64,000 nt of DNA from Streptomyces iakyrus (GTDB lineage: Bacteria > Actinomycetota > Actinomycetes > Streptomycetales > Streptomycetaceae): assembly GCF_000717055.1 (NCBI RefSeq), contig NZ_JNXI01000022.1:72259-136258 (forward strand). Reading direction: 5' to 3'. The first letter of the stretch is position 1. Every line of letters begins with the position of its first letter. Shown piece after piece: positions 44,314 through 51,793 of this stretch. A program made the translations under genes and the position numbers. A model generated the notes under the pieces. That model ran no database searches. It saw nothing but the letters and a program-made list of their open reading frames with translations, and was not told the DNA's origin.

Positions 44314-45669
44314 ATGGCTCTCGCGACCGCCGCACCGCACGTTCCCGCCATGCCGGGGCGCATTCCCCTCGCGGGTCACGCCGTTCAGATGTTCCGTAAC
44401 CCGTTGCGGTTCTTCCAGAGCGTGAGCGAGCAGGGCGGCCTGGTGCGGATCCGGCTCGGCACCAAGCAGGCCTACGTGGTCAGCGACCACGACATGCTCT
44501 ACGACATCCTCGTCCGCAAGGCCAAGTCCTTCGAAAAGGGCATGCAGTTCGACCAGGCGCGTCCGCTGCTCGGCAACGGGATCCTGCTGTCGGAAGGCGA
44601 CTTCCACCGCAGGCAGCGCCTGCTGATGCAGCCGGCCTTCCACCACGAGAAGATCGCCACCTACGTCGACATCATGCGCGAGTCGGCGACCGACGAGTTC
44701 GACACCTGGCGGGACGGTCAGCGCGTCGGCATGTACAACATGTTCTACGAACTCGCCGTGCGCATCGTCATCAAGGCGCTGTTCTCCACGGACATGGTGG
44801 AACAGGACGTGGCCGAGGTCTACCGGTCCATGCCCGTCGTGATCTCCGGGGTCGAGAAGCGCGCGGCCATTCCCCCCGCCCTCCTGGACCGCATTCCCAC
44901 CCGGTCCAGCCGCGAGTTCCACAGCGCGATAGGCCGGCTCTACTCGATGGGGCGCCGCATCATCGCCGACCACCGGGCCAAGGGCACCGGCGACGGCACC
45001 GACGACCTGATGAACCTTCTGTTCACCGCGCGTGACGAGGGCAACAAGTCGATGACCGACAAGCAGATCCAGGACGAGTTCATGACGCTCCTGACCGCGG
45101 GGTCCGAGACCACGCCGAGTGCCATGAGCTGGGCCTGCATGCTGCTGGGCCGCCACCCCGAGGTGCAGCGCCGGATGCAGGAGGAGGTTGACACGGTGGT
45201 CGGCGACCGCCCTGTCCAGGCCGCCGACCTGCGCTCCCTGGACTATACCCGGCGGGTCATCCAGGAGTCGCTGCGCCTGTACCCACCGGTGTGGGCGCTC
45301 GGCCGCAAGTGCGTCCAGGACACCGAACTCGGCGGTCACCGCATCCCGGCGGGCAGCGAGGTCCTCTACTCCATCTACGCGGTGCACCACGACCCGAAGG
45401 TGTACGACAACCCGGAGGCGTTCGACCCCGACCGCTGGCTGCCCGAGCGGGCCAAGCAGGTGCCGCGCAGCGCCTTCATGCCGTTCGGCGCCGGTGTCCG
45501 CAACTGCATCGGCGAGTCCTTCTCCTGGTTCGAGACCCAGACCGTCCTCGCCACACTGCTGCAGCGGTGGTCCGTGCAGCCCATCACGGGTGAGCCCGTG
45601 AAACCGATAGCCATGGGAGCCCTGGTCCCCGGGGAGCTCCCGATGAAGGTCGTCAGGCGCGGCAAGTGA
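44314..45669 (+). CDS. cytochrome P450 resembling pentalenene oxygenase (PtlI/CYP183-like)
   Basis: 451 residues, longer than the first P450 and with features of the eukaryote-like bacterial P450s that oxidise terpenes. It has LTAGSETTPS in the I helix, ESLR in the K helix, FDPDRWLPER, and haem ligand C398 in FGAGVRNCIGESFSWFE. The N-terminal proline-rich PGRIPLAGHAVQMFRNPLRF matches PtlI-like proteins. GGAGG precedes the ATG 51 bp after the first gene. Its stop overlaps the start of the prenyl synthase (GTGA), tying it to scaffold formation. Likely role: multi-step oxidation of an unactivated terpene carbon. Confidence 0.92.
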   Translation: MALATAAPHVPAMPGRIPLAGHAVQMFRNPLRFFQSVSEQGGLVRIRLGTKQAYVVSDHDMLYDILVRKAKSFEKGMQFDQARPLLGNGILLSEGDFHRRQRLLMQPAFHHEKIATYVDIMRESATDEFDTWRDGQRVGMYNMFYELAVRIVIKALFSTDMVEQDVAEVYRSMPVVISGVEKRAAIPPALLDRIPTRSSREFHSAIGRLYSMGRRIIADHRAKGTGDGTDDLMNLLFTARDEGNKSMTDKQIQDEFMTLLTAGSETTPSAMSWACMLLGRHPEVQRRMQEEVDTVVGDRPVQAADLRSLDYTRRVIQESLRLYPPVWALGRKCVQDTELGGHRIPAGSEVLYSIYAVHHDPKVYDNPEAFDPDRWLPERAKQVPRSAFMPFGAGVRNCIGESFSWFETQTVLATLLQRWSVQPITGEPVKPIAMGALVPGELPMKVVRRGK

Positions 45670-46733
45670 CCCTCACGGACCAGCGGACCGAAAGCGCGGC
45701 GGTCACCTCGCGGGTCAACGGCAGCCTCGACGCCTTCCTCCGGGAACGGATAGCCGGGGAGAACGATCCGGCTGCCCGCGAAGTGCTGACGACGCTGCGG
45801 GACTTCACCATGAACGGCGGAAAGCGGATCCGGCCGCTCTTCTGCTACTGGGGGTGGCGCGGGGCGGGCGGATCCCCGGACGACCCCGACGTCATCACCG
45901 TCGCGGCGGCGCTGGAACTCTTCCACACAGCGGCTCTGATCCACGACGACATCATCGACAACAGCGACCTGCGGCGCGGCCGGCCGACCATCCACCTGGC
46001 TCTCGACAAGTGGCACGCCGCGCAGGGCTGGCGGGGTGAGAGCCGGGCGTTCGGACAGAGCGGCGCGCTCCTCACCGGGAACGCCTGCCTGGTCTGGTCG
46101 GAGGAGATGTTCCACGGCAGCCCGCTGGTGACGAGGCGGGAGCGTGCCCGACAGCTGTTCGCCCGGCTGCGCACGTCGGCGGTGTACGGGGAGTTCCTCG
46201 ATGTCGTCGGCGAGACGCGCGGCGGGCTCCTCAGCGACGCTCTGAAGATCATCCGGCACAAGACGGCGAGCTATACCGTCCGCTACCCCCTGCAGATCGG
46301 CGGTGCCCTCGCCGGCGCGGACGACGCGGTGCTGGCGGCGTACGACACGTTCGGGCTGCTGGTGGGCGAGGCCTTCCAGCTGCGCGACGACCTGATGGGC
46401 CTGTTCGGTACGTCCGAGCTGACCGGCAAGGACGCCTCGGACGACGCCCGGAAGGGCAAGCCCACGGCGCTCATCGCCGTCGCCCGGAAACTGGCCGACC
46501 CCGAGCAGCACGCACGTCTGGACCAGCTCTACGGAGTCGAGCAGCTCGGCCCGGACGACCTCGCCGAACTGCGGGACGTGGTCCGGGCGACCGGAGCCCC
46601 CGCCGTCATCGAGGAGATAATCCGCGATCGCCACGCCGGCGCGGTCCGGGCCCTGCGCGAGGCCGGACTCCAGGCCTCCGCGGTGACCGAACTGGAGTCC
46701 CTGGCAGCCGCCTCCGTGCATCGTGAAAGGTGA
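45666..46733 (+). CDS. (all-E) geranylgeranyl diphosphate synthase-type prenyltransferase
   Basis: 355 residues, isoprenyl diphosphate synthase. The first Asp-rich motif is DDIID (94-98) in LIHDDIIDNSDLRRGRP, the second DDLMG (241-245) in FQLRDDLMG, and GGKRIRP near residue 51 binds diphosphate. Residues four and five before the first motif are both Ala, leaving the chain-length pocket open; this favours C20 or longer over farnesyl diphosphate. It is translationally coupled on both sides by 4-base overlaps. It should supply GGPP to the terpene synthase that follows; C20 is inferred, not proven. Confidence 0.92.
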   Translation: MTLTDQRTESAAVTSRVNGSLDAFLRERIAGENDPAAREVLTTLRDFTMNGGKRIRPLFCYWGWRGAGGSPDDPDVITVAAALELFHTAALIHDDIIDNSDLRRGRPTIHLALDKWHAAQGWRGESRAFGQSGALLTGNACLVWSEEMFHGSPLVTRRERARQLFARLRTSAVYGEFLDVVGETRGGLLSDALKIIRHKTASYTVRYPLQIGGALAGADDAVLAAYDTFGLLVGEAFQLRDDLMGLFGTSELTGKDASDDARKGKPTALIAVARKLADPEQHARLDQLYGVEQLGPDDLAELRDVVRATGAPAVIEEIIRDRHAGAVRALREAGLQASAVTELESLAAASVHRER

Positions 46734-47836
46734 GTGACCGGATGACGACCATCCCGAAGCCGTTCTCCGACGGAACGGAAATCTACCTCCCCGAGTTTCC
46801 CTATCTGTTGCCGGCGTGCAGCCACCCGCGCACCGACGACATCCGTGCGGAGTCGGATGCCTGGCTCAGGGAGGCCATGGCCTTCGCCATGGCCGACCCG
46901 CGGGAGATGGAACTGCTCCTGGAGGAGACCGCTTCCCTGTGGACCTGTCTGGTGCTGCCGACGGCCCGCGAGGACAGGCTGCGCCACCTGTGCAAGTACA
47001 CCGAGTACCTCTCGGTCTTCGACAACGCGATGGTGGACCGTTCGAAGATCGGCAAGGACCCCGAGGCGGCGCAGGACCTGTTCCGCCGGGTGGCGGGCAT
47101 CCTCGACGACCAGGCCGACGGCGCCGACTTCGAGTGGGGCTCGGTGCTGCACGGGCTGTGGAAGGAGATGCGGGCGGGCATGCCGCCCGCGGTGTGGGAC
47201 CGGTTCCTCGCGGAGGTCCGGCGCTTCCTCGCCGGCTGCGTCCATGAGATCACCTCCCGGGCCGAGGACCGGGTCTTCGACTACGAGACCTATATCGAGG
47301 TCCGCAAGGACAGCGTCGGCATGGGCATGTACTTCGTGCTCGGCGAGTACGGGCTGGGCATCGACCTGACCGAGGACCTTCGGCGCCATCCGGAGCTGCG
47401 CGGGATCATCGACACGGCCCTGGTGCACATCATGCTGACGAACGACATGTTCTCGTTCCGGGCCGAGGCGATGATGGACGACTACGTCAACGCGCTGTCG
47501 GTGCTGCGGCTCAGCGAGGGACTGGGTCTGCAGGAGGCGGTGGACCGTCTGTTCGCCCTGGTCGACGGCAAGCGGGCCGAGTTCATGGCGGCGCGGGCGG
47601 CCATCGAGGCGAGCGAACTGGGCCGGCGCGAGGACATCCGCGCCTACCTGGACGCGCTGTGGCACATGATGGCGGGCAACCTGCAGTGGTCGTACCTGAC
47701 GTCCCGTTACAACGGCCCGGGACACAAGTGGAACGGGGTGCGCTCCGGGGTGCTGACGCTGAACCGGGACCGCACCGTGTTCAGCGACCGCGCCTACTGC
47801 CGGCTGTCCTCACCGGGCACGGAGGTGCCCGCGTGA
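46730..47836 (+). CDS. class I terpene synthase (probable diterpene cyclase)
   Basis: 368 residues with the single-domain bacterial alpha fold. The metal-binding NSE motif NDMFSFRAE is intact (N238, S242, E246), the pyrophosphate sensor R192 lies 46 residues before it, and the C-terminal R326-Y327 pair is present. The first Asp-rich motif is unusual: D98-N-A-M-V-D103 replaces the normal DDxx(x)D/E, with Asn at the second position. The GTG start overlaps the prenyl synthase stop; an ATG 12 bases later is also possible. Being coupled to a GGPP-type synthase, it probably makes a diterpene; the skeleton cannot be predicted. Confidence 0.92.
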   Translation: MSDRMTTIPKPFSDGTEIYLPEFPYLLPACSHPRTDDIRAESDAWLREAMAFAMADPREMELLLEETASLWTCLVLPTAREDRLRHLCKYTEYLSVFDNAMVDRSKIGKDPEAAQDLFRRVAGILDDQADGADFEWGSVLHGLWKEMRAGMPPAVWDRFLAEVRRFLAGCVHEITSRAEDRVFDYETYIEVRKDSVGMGMYFVLGEYGLGIDLTEDLRRHPELRGIIDTALVHIMLTNDMFSFRAEAMMDDYVNALSVLRLSEGLGLQEAVDRLFALVDGKRAEFMAARAAIEASELGRREDIRAYLDALWHMMAGNLQWSYLTSRYNGPGHKWNGVRSGVLTLNRDRTVFSDRAYCRLSSPGTEVPA

Positions 47837-49200
47837 GCGCCACGTACACGACCGCCCCCGGGCGGGTACCCGGCGTGGGGCACGCGTTGGCGTTGATGCG
47901 CAGCCCGCTGCGGTTCCTGACCTCCCTGCGCGCACACGGCGACCTGGTCCGCGTCGACCTGGGCCCCATGCCCTCCCTGTTCGTCACGTCCCCGCCCCTC
48001 ATCCACGCGGTTCTGACGGACCGCAAGGACCTGCTCGACAAGGGGCGGTTCTACGACAAGGTCCGGCCGCTCACCGGGAACGGGGTGATCCACGCCTACG
48101 GTGACGAGCACCGGCGCCAGCAGGCCATGATCAAGCCCGCGTTCCACCGTGACGAGATCACCCGCTACATCGAGGTGATGCGCGAGGTCACGGAGGAGAA
48201 GACGGCGGGCTGGCGGGCCGGCGCGCGGATCCCGGTGGACAAGGCCATGCGGGACATCACGTTCAACATCCTGGCCCGCACCATGTTCGGCTCGGTCGTC
48301 GACCGGCGGGCGCACGAGGAGCTGGCCGGGATCCTGCCCACCGTGCTCGAGGCCATCATGTGGCGCACGGTGTCGCCGGGGGACACGCTGGAGAAGCTGC
48401 CGCTTCCCATGAACCGCCGCTTTGACCGGGCCTTCGCCGAACTGCGCGAGGCGATCAGCCGCGTCATGCTGGCCTACCGTGAGGGAGCAGCGGCCGAACC
48501 CGGCAGGGCCGGCATGCTCGCCATGCTCCTCTCGGCCCGTGACGAGACATCCGGCGAGGGGATGACCGACGAGGAGCTCTGCAACCAGATCGTCTCGGTG
48601 ACCATGGCCGGATCGGAAACCGCCGCCACCGCCATGGCCTGGTTGTTCTACGAGCTGGCACGCCACCCGGAGATCGAGGAGCGGGTGCGCGAGGAGGTCC
48701 TCGAGGTCGTCGGCGAGCGGGACTTCGCGATGGCCGACGTCGGGCAACTGCCCTACAACCGCAGGGTGCTGCAGGAACTGATGCGGGTGCGGCAGCCGAT
48801 CCTGGTCATCTCGCGGCGCGCCGTGCGGGACTTCCCGCTGGGCGGCGGCCATGTGAAGGCCGGCACGGAGCTGTTCTACAGCCCGTACGCCACGCACCGG
48901 GACCCGGAGCTCTTCCCCGATCCGCTGCGTTTCGACCCGGACCGCTGGCTGGACCGGCCGGCAACCGGTCTGCCGAAGGGGGCGTACACACCCTTCGGCG
49001 CGGGCCCCCGCCACTGTATCGGCGAGCAGTTCGCCTGGGCGATGATGCACGTGGTGCTGGGCACGGTGATCCGCCGCTGGCGGCTGACGCTCGCCGACGG
49101 AGTCACGGTCAAGGAGATGCCGTGGGCGACGGTCAACCCCAACCACATGCCCATGACGGCCACGCCGGTCCAGAGCCGGAAGCCGGTGCCGAGTCCATGA
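47833..49200 (+). CDS. cytochrome P450 resembling PtlI-type terpene oxygenases (second)
   Basis: 455 residues, related to the P450 at 44314. It has TMAGSETAAT in the I helix, ELMRVR (ExxR), FDPDRWLDRP, and haem ligand C395 in FGAGPRHCIGEQFAW. The GTG at 47833 overlaps the terpene synthase stop and leads into the same proline-rich start, TTAPGRVPGVGHAL; longer frames upstream are ignored. The presence of two paralogues flanking the prenyl synthase and cyclase genes suggests sequential oxidation of the hydrocarbon. It is followed with ATGA overlap by the ferredoxin gene. Confidence 0.92.
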   Translation: MSATYTTAPGRVPGVGHALALMRSPLRFLTSLRAHGDLVRVDLGPMPSLFVTSPPLIHAVLTDRKDLLDKGRFYDKVRPLTGNGVIHAYGDEHRRQQAMIKPAFHRDEITRYIEVMREVTEEKTAGWRAGARIPVDKAMRDITFNILARTMFGSVVDRRAHEELAGILPTVLEAIMWRTVSPGDTLEKLPLPMNRRFDRAFAELREAISRVMLAYREGAAAEPGRAGMLAMLLSARDETSGEGMTDEELCNQIVSVTMAGSETAATAMAWLFYELARHPEIEERVREEVLEVVGERDFAMADVGQLPYNRRVLQELMRVRQPILVISRRAVRDFPLGGGHVKAGTELFYSPYATHRDPELFPDPLRFDPDRWLDRPATGLPKGAYTPFGAGPRHCIGEQFAWAMMHVVLGTVIRRWRLTLADGVTVKEMPWATVNPNHMPMTATPVQSRKPVPSP

Positions 49201-49430
49201 CCCTGCGCATCATCGTCGACCTCGACCGCTGCTGCGGCTCGGGGATGTGCGCCCTGAGCGCACCGGACGTCTTCGACCAGCGCAACACCGACGGACAGGT
49301 GATGCTCATCGAACAATTTGCGCCACCCGGGGGAGAACTTTCGGTCATAACTGCGTCCGAGAACTGTCCGTGCGGGGCGATATCTTTGGAAGACTCGGCA
49401 AAAGCAGAGTATGGGGGTCCAAAAGAATGA
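49197..49430 (+). CDS. 3Fe-4S ferredoxin, P450 redox partner
   Basis: 77 residues. The cluster ligands are C-x5-C (CCGSGMC, first Cys near residue 12) and a third Cys in ENCPCGAI near residue 60, the usual CxxxxxC...CP pattern of Streptomyces P450 ferredoxins. An extra Cys two residues after the third (C-P-C) and a doubled Cys at the start are unusual. Its last 80 bases are clearly less GC-rich than the rest of the operon. The ATG overlaps the P450 stop. No ferredoxin reductase is encoded in the cluster, so a housekeeping enzyme must reduce it. Confidence 0.9.
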   Translation: MTLRIIVDLDRCCGSGMCALSAPDVFDQRNTDGQVMLIEQFAPPGGELSVITASENCPCGAISLEDSAKAEYGGPKE

Positions 49431-49625
49431 GGTAGAACGCGCAGGTGCCCGCTCCGGCGGCCCTGCCGGGACAGCTAAACGCTTGTGTGGCAGCCGGTGT
49501 TCGATTAGCCTGCTCCGGGTTACGGGGTCGCTAGAGCAGGTCTTGGTGTGCATCCAGTTCAGAGGCAGTCAAGTTCTCCCTGCGACGCTACCGAAGAGTC
49601 ACGGTATCGAGGTTGGGGGAGCCCA

Positions 49626-50339
49626 GTGCCGGTCAGTCTCACTGGAAGTAATTCGTTCGATTTTCGCGGAAACATTGTGGAGGTCCTTGTCTGTGACAAC
49701 CACCCGCACGCTCGATTCGGTCTGAAGATGCTGCTGTCCCAGGATCCGGGCATTTCCGTGGTCGCGGAGGCCGAGGACGAAGCACAGGTATTGAAACGTG
49801 TCGTCGAATGCCAGCCCGACGTGGTCCTCCTGGAGGCGCGGCTGGTCCAGGTCGTCCAGGAGCTGAGCAGGGTCGTACCCGATCCTCCGTCCGCCCTGGT
49901 CTACGGCATCGACGCGATGGCGCCCGAGCGGCTCGCGGCCCTCGTCCGGGGCAATGTGCGCGGCATGGTGCACCGCGACGCGGCGAACGACGAACTCATC
50001 CACGCGGTCCACGCGGTCGCGGACGACGACGGGTTCGCCTCGCCCGAACTCACCGGCTGCCTGCTGCAGGCCATCAGGTGCGGAGGGGCCAAGCCGGGTG
50101 TGGACCACCGGTTCCGCGACCGGCTCACGGGGCGGGAGAACAGCGTCCTGAGCCTGCTCTGCCAGGGACTGTCGAACAAGGCCATCGCCGCCGCCCTGTC
50201 CGTCAGCGAGAAGACCGTCAAGTTCCACGTCTCCAACGTGCTGGCCAAATCCGGTGTCAGCACCAGAACCCAGCTGATCGCGGCCATGGGCTCCTTCTCC
50301 TCGCCGCAGGATGACGCCCTTCGGCGTCGCACCGCCTGA
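49626..50339 (+). CDS. orphan LuxR/NarL-type regulator with degenerate receiver domain
   Basis: 237 residues. The C-terminal LuxR HTH is canonical (LTGRENSVLSLLCQGLSNKAIAAALSVSEKTVKFH). The receiver-like N-terminus lacks the phosphorylation set: D24-N25 instead of Asp-Asp, E70 (VVLLEARL) at the phosphoacceptor position, Tyr93 in place of Thr/Ser and Arg117 in place of Lys. It therefore probably works without phosphorylation, perhaps sensing a small molecule. The GTG at 49626 is chosen because GGGGGAG precedes it; a GTG at 49677 would also give a plausible start. No histidine kinase is nearby. It probably activates the two flanking operons. Confidence 0.87.
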   Translation: MPVSLTGSNSFDFRGNIVEVLVCDNHPHARFGLKMLLSQDPGISVVAEAEDEAQVLKRVVECQPDVVLLEARLVQVVQELSRVVPDPPSALVYGIDAMAPERLAALVRGNVRGMVHRDAANDELIHAVHAVADDDGFASPELTGCLLQAIRCGGAKPGVDHRFRDRLTGRENSVLSLLCQGLSNKAIAAALSVSEKTVKFHVSNVLAKSGVSTRTQLIAAMGSFSSPQDDALRRRTA

Positions 50340-50356
50340 ACCGTCACGGGTCCTCT

Positions 50357-50436
50357 CCTGGTCGATGGTCCAGGTTTCGGCGGGCCGGCCCGCCGAGAGA
50401 CCAGTTCGCGGACCTGGTTCTTGGGCCGAAGACACC
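50357..50436 (+). promoter_or_regulatory. second composite operator-like region upstream of the acyltransferase gene
   Basis: CCTGG (50357-50361) and CCAGG (50370-50374) are spaced 8 bases apart, exactly as at 42849-42866. GGCCGAAGACACC at 50424-50436 is identical to 42914-42926. The 26 bases ending in this block match the first site at 20 positions. Between them lies a palindrome, CGGCGGGCCGGCCCGCCG (50378-50395), which may terminate the regulator transcript. Further on, TTCACG-N5-CGTGAA lies at 50461-50477. Confidence 0.65.
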
Positions 50437-50554
50437 TTCGGGCAAGGCCGGAAATACTGGTTCACGCGTTCCGTGAAGATTCCTGCAGATTCCTTTCGGA
50501 ACGTGCTGGTGCCCGGTATTTGGCGCGGACGGATCCGATGGGAATGAGTGCTTG

Positions 50555-51793
50555 ATGTCACGGCTGCGATATCTGGATCCCAGCGAGGCCTATCACGCAT
50601 TTGTGGACTGGTCCGGATCCTATTCGATAGCGGCGGACGGTGAGGTTCAGCCGGACCTGCTGATCAGGGCGTTCGAAGCGCTCTGTGACGCCGTTCCCCT
50701 GCTGAACGGATGTCTCGGCCGGGATCCGGAGGGTTTCTGCTTCCGGATCCCGGCCGGACGGCGACCGGAAGCCACCGTCCGGGAGACGGACGGGACGCCG
50801 GAGCACGAAGAGGCCGTCTACCTGGCCGAGATGGCCCGCCCGCTGGACTCCGGCCGGGAACTGTGCCGACTCGTCCTCGTGCGCGGTGAGCGCAGGGCGC
50901 GCATCATCCTCGTCCTGCACCACAGCATGATCGACGGACGTGGCGGCGTCACCTTGCTGGAGAAGCTGTGCCGCAACTACACCGCGCTCAGCGAGGGCCG
51001 CACGCCGCCCTACAACGCTCCCGGGGTTCCCGCCCAGCTGTCCGCCGAGACGCTCCTGAAGACGCGCGCGGCCGGCGTCGTCGAGACCTCCGTCGACCGC
51101 GAGGCGCTGCGCGCGGCACTGGCCGCCGCACCGCAGCCGGACCGGCTGCGGGTGGTGCCCGGGCGACTGCGGCTCGACGCGGGGGAGACCACATCGCTCC
51201 GCGACGCGCTGCGTGCCGACGCCTTCTCGGTGCACGGTTTCGTGGCCGGCGCGGCAACCGTGGCCGTACGGGACGGGCGGCCCGGGACGGAACCTCTGGA
51301 CCTGGTCTGCGGCTGCCCGGTGGACCTGCGCAACAGGACGGACCCGCCGGTCACCGTCGAGGAGTCCACCAACTTCGTCAGCGGCGTGGAGACGTCGGTG
51401 CCCGTGGCGCGCGACGCCGACCCGGTGGACGTGGGCCGCGTGATCAAGGAGCGGCTCGACAAGGCCGTCGACAGCGGCGAGGCGGAGCGCGCCATTCTCC
51501 AGGCCGGCCAGTTCACCGCCGCCGAACCGGTCTCCGTCGACCTCGTCGTGACCAACCTCGGGCCGATTCCCGAGTTCACGGCTCCGGAGGGACTGCGTGT
51601 CACGGACTTCCGCGGCTACACCACGACCACCATGCACGGCCTGCTGCTGTTCGTCGTCACCTCGTACGACAGCCGGCTCAGTATCGAGATCACCTCGCCC
51701 GAGGGCCTGCTCTCCCCGGAGCAGCGCACGGCTCTCGAGGAGCGCACCGCGGAACTGATCCGCGCCCGCACCATGAACCAGGAGCGCGCATGA
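50555..51793 (+). CDS. PapA/condensation-domain-like acyltransferase
   Basis: 412 residues in the CoA-dependent acyltransferase/NRPS-condensation superfamily. The catalytic motif is HHSMIDG (H122, H123, D127, G128), and the second half contains CGCPVDLRNR and TNFVSGVE at the positions of the conserved structural motifs of PapA5-type enzymes. Such stand-alone proteins esterify alcohols with acyl groups from CoA or ACP thioesters. In this cluster it could acylate a hydroxyl introduced by a P450, using an acyl unit from the KAS III module. An in-frame TTG one codon upstream is ignored. Its stop overlaps the next P450 start. Confidence 0.85.
   Translation: MSRLRYLDPSEAYHAFVDWSGSYSIAADGEVQPDLLIRAFEALCDAVPLLNGCLGRDPEGFCFRIPAGRRPEATVRETDGTPEHEEAVYLAEMARPLDSGRELCRLVLVRGERRARIILVLHHSMIDGRGGVTLLEKLCRNYTALSEGRTPPYNAPGVPAQLSAETLLKTRAAGVVETSVDREALRAALAAAPQPDRLRVVPGRLRLDAGETTSLRDALRADAFSVHGFVAGAATVAVRDGRPGTEPLDLVCGCPVDLRNRTDPPVTVEESTNFVSGVETSVPVARDADPVDVGRVIKERLDKAVDSGEAERAILQAGQFTAAEPVSVDLVVTNLGPIPEFTAPEGLRVTDFRGYTTTTMHGLLLFVVTSYDSRLSIEITSPEGLLSPEQRTALEERTAELIRARTMNQERA

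Noticed and set aside
43030..45390. A 786-codon minus-strand frame opposite the first two P450 genes
   Set aside because: Antisense shadow; both P450s are supported by complete catalytic motifs.
45666..47836. Assignment of the cyclase as cyclooctat-9-en-7-ol synthase (CotB2) or another named enzyme
   Set aside because: Gene order (GGPPS, cyclase, P450) is similar to the cyclooctatin cluster, but the Asp-rich motif differs and the rest of the cluster does not match, so no named product is justified.
49430..49625. A third copy of the GGCCGAAGACACC motif before the regulator gene
   Set aside because: Only a weak resemblance (ACCGAAGAGTCACGGT near 49588) is present; too short and diverged to call.
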